Part shown: piece by piece, positions 50,426 to 59,764 of the stretch
Layout of the letters: every line of letters begins with the position of its first letter
Position numbering within the stretch: position 1 is the stretch's first letter
Source: Eumeta japonica
Lineage: Eukaryota; Arthropoda; Insecta; Lepidoptera; Psychidae
Direction: 5' to 3'
Assembly (NCBI GenBank): GCA_005406025.1
Contig: BGZK01000143.1
Location: forward strand, 248,001-312,000
Length of the DNA: 64,000 bases
Position numbers and translations under genes: made by a program
Notes under the pieces: model-generated
Seen by the model: the letters and a program-made list of their open reading frames with translations, nothing else
Databases searched by the model: none
Told to the model about the DNA's origin: nothing

Positions 50426-50621
50426 TAGGGTTTCGTAACCGAAAACTATCAACGGGACCTTATTACTAAACCTCCGATGTCCGTCTGTCTATTTGTCTGT
50501 CAGTCGGTTTGTCAGCGAGCTGTATCTCATGAACCGCAATAGGTAGATAGTTGTATATTTACAGTGTGTTTTGTATTACCGGTTTTACAATAAATAACAA
50601 AATATAAATTAAATTTGTAAT
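50426..50621 (+). repeat. Dispersed TAGGGTT repeat, copy 4, left part
   Basis: It begins TAGGGTTTCGTAACCG, then AACGGGACCTTATTACTAAA, CCTCCGATGTCCGTCTGTC and AGCTGTATCTCATGAACCG. This is the best preserved copy in the window. It breaks off at AAATTTGTAAT (50611-50621), where the foldback element begins, and resumes at 51133. Confidence 0.75.
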
Positions 50622-51132
50622 CGCTTCCTGTAACATAATCTACTGACCCTTCTCCTTCCACGAATCTCTATTCAAATGATTGAATATTGATTCAGATTGA
50701 CAGATATCGAACACTAAGCAAGTGTTATTTATTATTCCGCCAACTATTAAATTGTTTAGTTCTACGTACGTTTCATGCCAACAAGGCACATCTTCAGAAA
50801 TTGCCGACTGGTGGATGTGACTGTCGGCAATTTCCTGAAGATGCCTTGTTGGCATGAAACTGGTGGATGTGACTGTCGGCAATTTCCTGAAGATGCCTTG
50901 TTGGCATGAAACGTACGTAGAACTAAACAATTTAATAGTTGGCGGAATTAGATAATTATAGTAATAAATAACACTTGCTTAGGTGTTCGATATCTGTCAA
51001 TCTCTGAATCAATATTCAATCATTTGGATAGAGATTCAGATCTCAGCGGTGGTTGCATGCTGCATGTTAATACATGTTGCAGGCAAGCGTCTACTATGGA
51101 TTTCCGCGAATTAACACCTCATACAATACAAT
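50622..51132. mobile_element. Foldback element with long inverted arms
   Basis: Arms of roughly 150-165 bp (50662-50808 and 50875-51037) are near-perfect reverse complements, including GTTTCATGCCAACAAGGCA and ATCAATATTCAATCATTTGG. The left arm lacks about 15 bases (a TAATTATAGTAATA-like segment) present in the right arm. Between the arms a 52-bp unit starting CTGGTGGATGTGACTG is present twice (50808-50859, 50860-50911). The segment is flanked by AAATTTGTAAT on both sides (50611-50621 and 51133-51143), consistent with a target-site duplication. It has no coding capacity. The open frame across it on the minus strand only reads the repeats. Confidence 0.8.
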
Positions 51133-51345
51133 AAATTTGTAATTAATAGGGGGGCCTTATACAAGAAACGTGTTTTTTCCGCCTCTTAAAAATTTATTCG
51201 CAATATATGTACAACAAGAAGTCATTTCTTTCTACTGTACACTGATGGAAAAATATGAGTTTGTCTTTGTACATTAGTTATTAAAAAAATATAGGTACAG
51301 TATTAAATATTTTAATGTGGTACGGAATCCGCGCAATTGGGTGAT
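51133..51345 (+). repeat. Dispersed TAGGGTT repeat, copy 4, right part
   Basis: GGGGGGCCTTATACAAGAAA, CGTGTTTTTTCCGCC and TGGTACGGAATCCGCGCAA follow the order I recall for the later part of this repeat family (a GGGGCTCCCATACAAC-like piece, then TGGTACGGAACCC). This implies that 50426-50621 and 51133-51345 were once contiguous. Confidence 0.55.
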
Positions 51346-52021
51346 TTTTTTATTAGTACAGGATTTATGATATAACATTTCAAAGCGGAAAACATTGCAC
51401 TTTATTCACTGGATCGATCTGTCTATTTCCTAAATAAAATTTTTGGTTTTTTAAAAAATCTTACTATAATATTATTTTAATTCGTAATTTATAACCGATT
51501 ATGTGTGTAAAACTCCATTACCAGCTTATCAATTTTTTTTCTGATTGCAAGTCTGCAAAAATATATTGTAAGATATTGCAAAAACGTAAGAAACACGTTT
51601 CGTAAGAAAACGTGATAAAGTATTTTTTTCACATCACTCAGAACCCTCGGTATTAAAGTCCGGTTGGCACTTATCTACTTTTAATTAACTACCTTAAATT
51701 ATTCCCCACATTTGAACTTATACATAACTCAAAAATGTCGTTAGACTTATACTCATACCACAGACAGGAATTAAATAATAAGTATATAATCCAGCGTGTG
51801 TGCATATTCGCGTATCAACTTTTTGCTAAGTACAAAATCGTCACTTATTATATTCAACGCATAATGACACTGTATATATTAAAACAAGGACTTAATTCGT
51901 GTAGAGAATTCGGCGTGCGGTTACAACTCGAACTTGCGAAGCGTATTTGAACAAATTCCGTTCAACTCGCTTAACGCGACATGTCTTTAAAACTCAGGGA
52001 ATATAAATAGAATGCTGGAAT
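51346..52021. other. Noncoding stretch before the retrotransposon
   Basis: No gene recognised. It ends with TATAAATAG at 52002-52010, 33 bases before the first base of the retrotransposon. Confidence 0.5.
52002..52010 (+). promoter_or_regulatory. TATA-box-like sequence in the host flank
   Basis: TATAAATAG lies outside the retrotransposon and about the distance of a TATA box (33 bases) from the element's first base at 52035. Elements of this clade carry their own internal promoter, so any role is speculative. Confidence 0.25.
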
Positions 52022-52034
52022 AACCGTCTGTGTC
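52022..52034 (+). repeat. 5' target-site duplication of the Jockey element
   Basis: AACCGTCTGTGTC, identical to 57648-57660. It fixes the 5' junction at 52034/52035. Confidence 0.93.
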
Positions 52035-52877
52035 ACACAGTTCAGTCAGAGCGCTTGGCCCGAACGGACGCCCCCGCGCGCCCGCTCCCAGTGCTCTCTC
52101 TACAACATCATTTCACTTTGTGCTTTCTGTGCAGATCGCCACCCCGCTGCGCCCCGCGACCCTCCCGGCCCTGCCGACCGAGAGTCCGCCGCATCGCCAG
52201 CCATCACGCTCCACAGCGACTAATAATATATTTATATTTCAGATTATAACTCGCTGAAATTTTAAAAGTTTTAATTAAACTTTTAAAATAAAGCGATTTT
52301 TGTAAAACCCTTAAGGTCAAATCACTGGCTACCTAACGGTGTCAACGAAGTGATTTGCAGCGTGACCCGGGCGCTGGCCTTTCCCCTTCAGGGAACGGCA
52401 AACCCGGACGGACCTGGGACCACCGGCCTTGAGGGTGCTCCTCGCCGATACCAGGTGTCGCCCGCCCACCCTCCATCATCCTCACTCCATCCTCCGTACC
52501 CCGTTTGCTAGGTCTATAGCAGACCTAGCTCGGCTACGGAGCAGCTAGGGCCGCTAGATTAAAACCCGCGCGCCCCTTATTTCGAAACTTAAAAACTTCA
52601 ATATTAAAAAGACATACAAGACGACACACCGCGGTAGTCAACCCATTGTGTTAACGTACACCTGCCCGCCGAGTTCCGGGAAGTCGGCAGGCCGGGCCGC
52701 GTCGTCTATTGTTCGCACCGGCGAACAATAGAAACTAATTAGGCACCTGCGCCTGCGACCGTGGGCCACAAGCTAACGATCAATCGTGATCGATTTTAAC
52801 TTTAAAAATACCTTATCATTGCTAACAAAATTTACAACTATTAAATTAAACAATAAAATAGAGATCGAATAATAATC

Positions 52878-54489
52878 ATGGCCAGCGCCGCCCCGGACCC
52901 GCGTCCGCGGGACTCCGAAAACAGCGAAGTCGCTGCCTAGGCGACCTCAAAATCTTATTCTTCCAATTCCTGGAACAACAGGGATATGCCGTCCCGGCGG
53001 AAGTAGATAATATCATAAAAGCGGTAACCCCAAACGCGAACCGCGACAGCTCTCCCAGCCCGTCTGTGTGCAGCAGCGGGAAACGCTCATCGAGCGCCAT
53101 CTCGTCGGACGAACAGACCGACGACACAGTAAAGGCTCAAACGGGGAGTCAGACTCCTCATTTAAAATAGTAAAACGTAAGCACAAAAAGCCGCTCGCCG
53201 GCAAAGAATCAATAGTAATAGCGACTCTAACGAGTCCGCTATGGAAGTCGAAACCTCACGCGCAAATCACCGCGACGCGGGCAATAATAACGCAACAAAA
53301 ACGACGGCCGCCGCTCCGAAGCAAGCGACAGATGCACCCAAACCAATCGCGGTGAACGGCGCAAAACCTACACCACCACCCAAGGTCAAACCTCCCCGCC
53401 GATCTGTCTCAGAGACAAATCGAAATGGAACACAGTTTCCTCCGAGTGCACTAGGATGCATATTAATTACTCAAGAGCCCAAAACACCAGTCAGGGCATT
53501 AAAATTATCACTAATACTATTGAGGATTTCAGAAAACTAAATAGTTATCTGATAAAAAGTAACATCCCATTCCACACTTTGCGCTCGAAGAAGAGCGAAA
53601 AATAAAAGCGGTCATCAAGGGAGTTCCCATCGAAATCGAAACCGAGGCCGTTAAGGAGGACCTCGAGAGACAGGGGTACCGGTCACTGCGGTGCACAGAA
53701 TGCACCGCAGAGACGGTACCGCGCTAGGCCTGGTCTTGGCAATCCTAGAGAGGTGCGACCAAGCCAGGGACATATTCAAAAACCTTTATAACGTTTGCGG
53801 ACTATCCGGGATTAAAGCAGAGGCTCCCTACAAAAGAGGAATGCCCGGGCAATGTCACAGATGCCAGCTGTACGGTCACGCAGCGGCCAACTGTTACGCT
53901 CAACCGCGATGCGTCAAGTGTTTAGTACCACACTGGACTAGAGACTGCGATCGCAACAAAGAATCGGGAGGCGAGCCCTCCTGCTGTAACTGCGGCCAAA
54001 ACCACGGCCAACTACGGAGGGTGCCCGGTCGCGCCTAAGCCCAAAGTAGTTAATAATAAAATAGAAATATAAACCAACAGAACAGACATAATACAGCAAA
54101 TAAAGTCGACTTAAATCAGTTCCCCCTAGGAAGACAAACCGTCCGCCAACACGGGCGAACGCTAATCCCCATTAGAGCAGTCGGCGCCGAAAGCTTTCGC
54201 CCTGCCCCACCCCGCGGTCAACCAATGGAAGACGCCGCTTCCATGGACGAAACCGCGAACAACAAAGAGACAAACACCAGGAGTCTCCGCCACTAACATC
54301 GCGCCGCGCGGGAACCGCGGCGTCCGCACTCGGAGAGGACATTACCACAATAATGTCCATCCTCCAGGTGGTCAGGAGCGCCGAGGTTTCCGACCTAGCA
54401 GCAAATTTAGGAAGGCGAAGCACGGGGTTGATCGCCTTAGGATCATCCTGGACAACCAGGAGTTAATTAGCAGATTAGAAAATATATAA
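52878..54489 (+). pseudogene. Retrotransposon ORF1 (gag-like nucleic-acid-binding protein), broken
   Basis: This protein would coat the element RNA in the ribonucleoprotein particle. The start ATG (MASAAPDPRPRDSENSEV) lies at 52878; a frame change after about 20 codons restores GDLKILFFQFLEQQGYAVP and later SSISSDEQTDD-like text. At 53839-54035 are the zinc knuckles: CHRCQLYGHAAANC (CX2CX4HX4C), CVKCLVPHWTRDC (one spacer residue short) and CCNCGQNHG followed, after a one-base shift, by ANYGGCPVAP. Further shifts are needed to read MSILQVVRSAEVSDLAANL and the last residues LDNQELISRLENI, ending in TAA at 54487-54489. At least four frame changes make it non-functional. Confidence 0.9.
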
Positions 54490-57278
54490 TGGTTGCGCCC
54501 GGCGCTCTCAATTAAACTCAGTTGGACGCCAAAAACCAAAAAATATATCCTTATTATCATTTAACGCAAACGGTTTAGTTAGTAGCATAGACGAGTTAGA
54601 TAAATGTGCGCGAGAGTACAAAGTAGACATAATTATGGTGCAGGAAACTCACCTAAAACCACGCTTATCAAACGCCTGCAAAATAAGTAATTTCGTTCAA
54701 CTACGGACAGACAGACAAGGCGCTCCAAAAGGCGGAACCGCGTTATATTATAATCGGTCACTATACTGCTGTCCGATTGACACGCCACCGTTAGTTAATA
54801 TAGAAGCCACCGCGTGTAGGCTCAGTATGACGGGTCATGGTATTCTGATATTAGTCTCAGTCTACCTACCACCTAAGAAAAAATTGCTCCGGAGCGATCT
54901 AGAAGCACTCTTCGCCCTAGGGGATGCCGTCATTCTCTTTGGCGACTTCAACAGTAAAAGTACAAACTGGAATTGTAATTATACCAATAGTAACGGTAGA
55001 AAAATGGAAGCTCTCGCGGAGGATATCCATTTCAATATCATCCCCCCACTTTCACCAACCCACTATCACAATAACGACAACTATAGGCCGGATATTCTAG
55101 ATATCGCCCTCATGAAAGGGGTAGCTCTGAAACTGAGCTGCATTGAGACCCTCAGTGTCTCAATTCGGATCACCGACCTGTGCTCATGAGGTTAGGCTCT
55201 CTCGCCGGAACTGTCCTCCACCAAAGAAAACCATACTAGTTGGCAGAAGGTGTCGCGCGGAAACCGACACCCCGATCTTAAACAATATACCAAATGACAT
55301 CGTTTCTACAGACGACATTGACTACGCAATAGGTGCCCTTACCAACCACATCACGACAGTGGTCGAAAACAACACAAGGTAGTTCCAGCGAAATCTGATC
55401 GCAAAGAGCTGCCTAGTGATGTTAGCGAATTGATAAGGGCAAAAAACGCTGTGTTGCGCCGAGCAAGTAAATACCCCACCTGCGAAAATAGGTCCCATGC
55501 GCGTGCTCTCCAACGCGAGGTCAAAGCCCGCATGAAGGAAGTTAGGAACGAAAATTGGAGCGACCTTATGTCAGAAATCTCGCCCAGCCATCGAGCCTAT
55601 TGGGGATTAGCAAAAAGCTCTGAAAACGGAAGGAGCTGTCCCCACCCCCGCTCTGAAAAAACCTGATAAGTCTATAGCGTTCGACGACCGGGAAAAAGCT
55701 GAGTGTTTAGCTGACAGCATTGAACAACAATGCACAGAAAACCCCCCTTACGACACTGAACATGTTAGGAGGGTGGAAGAAGAGGTTCGTCAAAGAGTCT
55801 CCCTCCCACCCAAAGACGATCTGGATCCGATCTCACAAGATGAAATAAGTAAACACATTAAAGCACTCAAAATTAGAAAAGCCCCTGGCAGGGACACCAT
55901 CAGCAGTAAAGCACTCAAATGCTTTTCTGCGCCACTTGTAGCTCTATTGGTCGCGATTTTTAATGCGTGCATTCGAAATTGTTACTTTCCTGCAGCGTGG
56001 AAGGAAGCTGTAGTTATAGGTATTCCTAAACCGGGGAAACCACGTGACCTCCCCGCCAGCTACAGACCTATAAGTCTTTTGAGCGTGCTAGGGAAATTAT
56101 TTGAAAAAAACGCTCAAAACTCGTTTAAGCGATCACCTCATAGGAAAAGGCCTTATAATCAATGAACAATTTGGTTTTAGACCCAATCACTCTTGCCCAC
56201 AACAAGCCCTCCGATTAATAGAGTATATCTCGGATGGTTTTAAAGTCAAAAGAAAGACAGTGGCGGTCTTCTTTGACGTAGCAAAGGCCTTTGATAGGGT
56301 TTGGCACGCAGGTCTTATATATAAGCTCTACAAGCTAGAGCTCCCAGATCGTCTCGTCATTATAATCCACCACTACATTAGCAATCGCCACTTCTCCTTC
56401 CGACTCGACAATACTTACTCGTCAATGAGACCCATCAGAGCTGGAGTACCTCAAGGCTCCACGCTCTCTCCCACTACTGTACTCCGCGTACGTAAATGAT
56501 ATTCCGCGACCGTCGACAGGCGTCCAACTCGCGCTTTTCGCAGACGATACTGCACTCTACTTGCGTTCGAATTGCATAAGAAATATTCTCCCGAGACTAC
56601 AGAGGGCCATTGATGAGCTGACGCAATGGCTCCGACTCTGGAGAATAGACGTTAACCCGGAAAAATCAGCATCGATATATTTTGATTATAGCCCAAAAAA
56701 GTTACAGTTTCCAGTACCAATAGATACCCCCCCATCTACGCATGTTAAACCAACCAATTCCGTGGCAACACAACTATAAATATTTAGGCATCACGATCGA
56801 TAAGCATCTCCATTTTAGAGATCATATCGCTCGCGTTAGGAAATTAGCATTATTCTACCTATCTCGTCTAAACGGTATGATAGGTCGTAAAAGCAAAATG
56901 TCGTTACGCAACAAGCGTACGATATACACGATGTGCATCAGGCCGGTCATGACATACGCGAGTCCAGTTTTTGCTCATGCACGACCTGATTTACTATATG
57001 ATCTGCAAATAGTGCAGAACAACTTTTGTAGAAGAGCAGCTGACGCACCATGGTACGTCAAAAACTCAGTACTCCACCGGGATCTAGAGCTCCCAAACAT
57101 TTCCAAATTTATGAAGGACGCATCAGAGCGTTTCTTCGATATAGCGAATAGCCATCCAAATCCGTTGTTAGTCTCGGCCGTATCTTACGAGCCACCTCCT
57201 CAACATTTCTGTAGAAGACCACGGAACGTACTGATAGATCCACCCGACGAACTCACCGCCGAGGTGGAAAACTTATAG
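54489..57278 (+). pseudogene. Retrotransposon ORF2 (endonuclease and reverse transcriptase), broken
   Basis: The start ATG (54489-54491) overlaps the ORF1 stop in TAATG. An apurinic-type endonuclease domain spans about 54555-55190: SFNANGLVSSIDELDK, MVQETHLKP, and GDFNSKSTNWNC. The reverse transcriptase spans about 55800-56780: APGRDTISSKAL, SYRPISLLSVLGKLFEK, then in another frame GFRPNHSCPQQALRLIEY, FFDVAKAFDRVWH and AGVPQGSTLSPT, and in a third frame LFADDTALY, the catalytic box (FADD, the Jockey-type form). The C-terminal part (56742-57278) reads KYLGITIDKHLHFRDHI and RLNGMIGRKSKMSLRNK and ends in TAG. Frame changes or stops near 54520, 55187, 55382, 55666, 56130, 56490 and 56765 inactivate it. 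Confidence 0.93.
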
Positions 57279-57647
57279 AAGTTAATAAGATGGCCATAGA
57301 GTAAAAGTAGGGTTCCCCACCCATCACGACCTGAAGGTCATTAACCGGTGCGCTCCCCGCGCCTCCCGGTGTCACCCTTGAAGTTTTCAGTCCGTACTGC
57401 AAACTTCACGTGACCTCTATGCCGAGGTGCCTAACCAAAGGCACCCATAGAGTCACGCGCCGACGGCATCCCTATGCCGATACGGCCGCCAGACGAAGGC
57501 GTTAAAGCCCTGGCTAACGACATCGCAGCCATGAGTTGTTCGGAGGTTTTAGTCTGAGAGTCGGACACACCTGTGTGCCCGGGCGCATGGACGGCCCATA
57601 ATGGGTTTTCCCTCCTTCCCATCCCTCTCGCAAGGGGAAACTATAAA

Positions 57648-57660
57648 AACCGTCTGTGTC
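57648..57660 (+). repeat. 3' target-site duplication of the Jockey element
   Basis: AACCGTCTGTGTC, directly after a short A run (57645-57649). The host sequence resumes at 57661. Confidence 0.93.
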
Positions 57661-58615
57661 TATGCAGAAGTTGTTCATGACATATTAAGCCGTTTCTGGC
57701 ATACCAACTCGGCGATACAAGCATACCTACTGCTTGCTGCGGATTTAATATGTGATTATTTTTTATGATAGTAAATAATTTTGATATATGTATTTCGTTG
57801 CTGTAAAAAAAAAACTGTAATTGATAAGCCTGCAGTATTTTATATCGAATGTACAGTCGAATTGTTAATTACATGAAGAGGAAGGGTACTATTTAGTTTT
57901 TGTTACTTTGATTAAGCAGGTTTCGGGGATTTTAATACCAGTTATTCGGGTTTGAACTGCAGTCGCTCTGAATTAATGTTATAGTACGGGTTTTTTTTAA
58001 TGTACAGATCAACTTCTACTACGCTAGCATTTACTCGGCGCGACGTTAGAACGAAAATCGTTATTTTTTTTATTAGCATTAAGAATATTTACAATAACTT
58101 TTTTAAATTTATTGTATTCGAAATGTTCCCACTGAGCTCAATTAGCTACTCCTGCCCCACAACATGTCCGACACACAGTATATCAGTAATATGTAATTTA
58201 TAAACAATATACAATATTTATTACACGCAAAAAATAGAGTTCATGCTTGCTTTGTTGAACCGTTAATTCTTAAAGCCTACATGTTACATTTTATGTATTT
58301 TAATGTTGTTGTTTTACCTATTTGGATAGTTTTTTAATAAACTATGTAAAATTCCTGTTCAGAATTTACATACAGAATCAATATATTCGGTGCCTCAGGC
58401 AGCCGAATATATTGATTCGGATCGATAATGAGTCGAATCGTAGATCATGGGACATTATCACCACATTTATCACAGCGGCCCTCGAACTGCGCCAGCATGG
58501 GGGGCTTAAGCTATAAGCCCCACGATCGGAATTGACAAGCTTGAGAAAGAGTATGCCTCAACAATGGAAAGTGGGATGACAATTTCAGTCAAGCGCAAAG
58601 GCACCGCGAGCCGCG
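57661..58615. other. Noncoding stretch with a perfect hairpin
   Basis: 58023-58047 (GCTAGCATTTACTCGGCGCG) resembles the ACTAGC element end. The hairpin at 58375-58418 is entered separately. No gene recognised. Confidence 0.45.
58375..58418. repeat. Compact near-perfect hairpin
   Basis: GAATCAATATATTCGG pairs exactly with CCGAATATATTGATTC; the inner TGCC pairs with GGCA around a TCA loop, with one unpaired G. This gives about 20 paired positions in 44 bases. Confidence 0.9.
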
Positions 58616-58837
58616 ATGTCCGTCGAACAAGTCAATTTTTTGACCAAACATACAAAAAACAATCCTTACCCAGATATAACGGAAGATGGTGTTCTATTTA
58701 TTCATTTTTTTTTGGCCGTCCTCTATGATTTTTTTCCAGGTGAACGCCATTATCTGGAAAAGCCGATCAAACATTATTTTCACGCGGGCGGCGTCGTACA
58801 ATGGCGGGCGCCGGCACCGGTCACTGGAGGTCCATAA
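58616..58837 (+). other. Unrecognised 73-codon open frame
   Basis: The frame opens with ATG (MSVEQVNFLTKHTK) and has a hydrophobic middle (FIHFFLAVLYDFF). It matches no family I know and no splice signals were obvious. It may be part of the relic that follows at 59090 or be fortuitous. Confidence 0.15.
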
Positions 58838-58924
58838 TTCAAGGGCCGGAAACGGGAACTTATGAAATTACGAAATACGACCTCCGCACTCGACTTGCAC
58901 ACTAACAATGTATATCAGTATATC

Positions 58925-58995
58925 AATATAATGTACGCATCACACGCACACACACACATATACATATATATATGTGTATATATATATATATAATA
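58925..58995. repeat. AC/AT microsatellite
   Basis: A run of CACACGCACACACACACATA passes into alternating AT with one GTGT interruption. Confidence 0.9.
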
Positions 58996-59089
58996 TTTAC
59001 ATGTATTAATAAACATTATAAACACTAAATTTTCATCAGAATATTTAGTGTTGCACACTATCTGCACCACTATCACTTATAGCTAAAGG

Positions 59090-59764
59090 TTGTTCTGCGT
59101 AGAACGAAATTCAATGCTATTAGCAATGTTCTCGAAATGGCTGACACAAAATGCACCAGCTAATGTAAAACCAATAGTATTGTTTCTTGTAATAGGCCAT
59201 TCATATCTTCCTCCTTTTCGAGTGTTTGCTCAAATTGGAAAAGTTTTTCGAAAAACTGAAAATATATTAGACCCAAAAGAATGCATGGATTTTATAAAAA
59301 AAAAACATTCCACTCTAATAGATATTGCATCTGCCTATCAAATATGGGACTATTAAAACAGCTACCAAATACATGTTTTTATAGACTAGCAAATTGCAGG
59401 CACACTTCTCTAAATGCAAAAGATTTTATTTGAAAATAGCTAAGCGATCCAATGACATTGTTGATTTAAAAGAGAAAGTTCACCATAAAAGCAACTTAGG
59501 GCAGTATAGAAGTGTTTGTCAACAAATTAAAACGCATGACATCGTTTATTTTAACTGCTATTGGTCTAGGAGCGATTGTGAAAGATTAAAATGAAGAGAT
59601 GTCAACAAATTACTGTGTACTCATTTCGTAGATATCTGGGGTAATTTACCGACATTAGGTTATTTTTCTAGAGTAATACCATCGTTAGGAGAATTAGATA
59701 GTGTATATACTAAAGAAAATTATGTCGATCGCATTGAAAAGGAATCACCGTTACTAAGAGTTTA
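59090..59764 (+). pseudogene. Relic of a transposon-associated protein (DUF7869-like)
   Basis: Frames with stops read CVERNSMLLAMFSKWLTQNA, LVIGHSYLPPFRVFAQIGK, then AHFSKCKRFYLKIAKRS, VHHKSNLGQYRSVCQQIK and RDVNKLLCTHFVDIWGNL. The order and spacing (a CGGQN-like start, GHSxxPPxRVF, CKRFxLK, then a RDVxxLL tail) match a repetitive protein family of insect genomes that I associate with the label DUF7869. Stops near 59354 and 59592 and loss of the N-terminal half make it a dead fragment. The relic reading is fairly safe; the family name is from memory and less so. Confidence 0.55.

Larger units (their letters stand above)
52035..57647 (+). mobile_element. Jockey-clade non-LTR retrotransposon, full length but inactive
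   Basis: The element is 5613 bp and flanked by an exact 13-bp duplication. It starts ACACAGTTCAGTCAGAGCG and ends CTATAA next to a short A run, as in A-tailed LINEs. The order is a GC-rich 5' leader (52035-52877), ORF1 with zinc knuckles, ORF2 with endonuclease then reverse transcriptase, and a 3' untranslated part (57279-57647). Both reading frames are interrupted. It is far more GC-rich than the host DNA around it. An inverted pair ATTTTAAAAGTTT / AAACTTTTAAAAT (52259-52289) lies in the leader. Confidence 0.95.

Noticed and set aside
50640..50930. 96-codon minus-strand open frame
   Set aside because: It reads across the inverted arms and duplicated unit of the foldback element.
55322..55972. 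Minus-strand open frames inside the retrotransposon
   Set aside because: They are antisense shadows of the reverse-transcriptase ORF2.
58375..58418. microRNA precursor
   Set aside because: The hairpin is only 44 bases with a 3-base loop, shorter than normal precursors.
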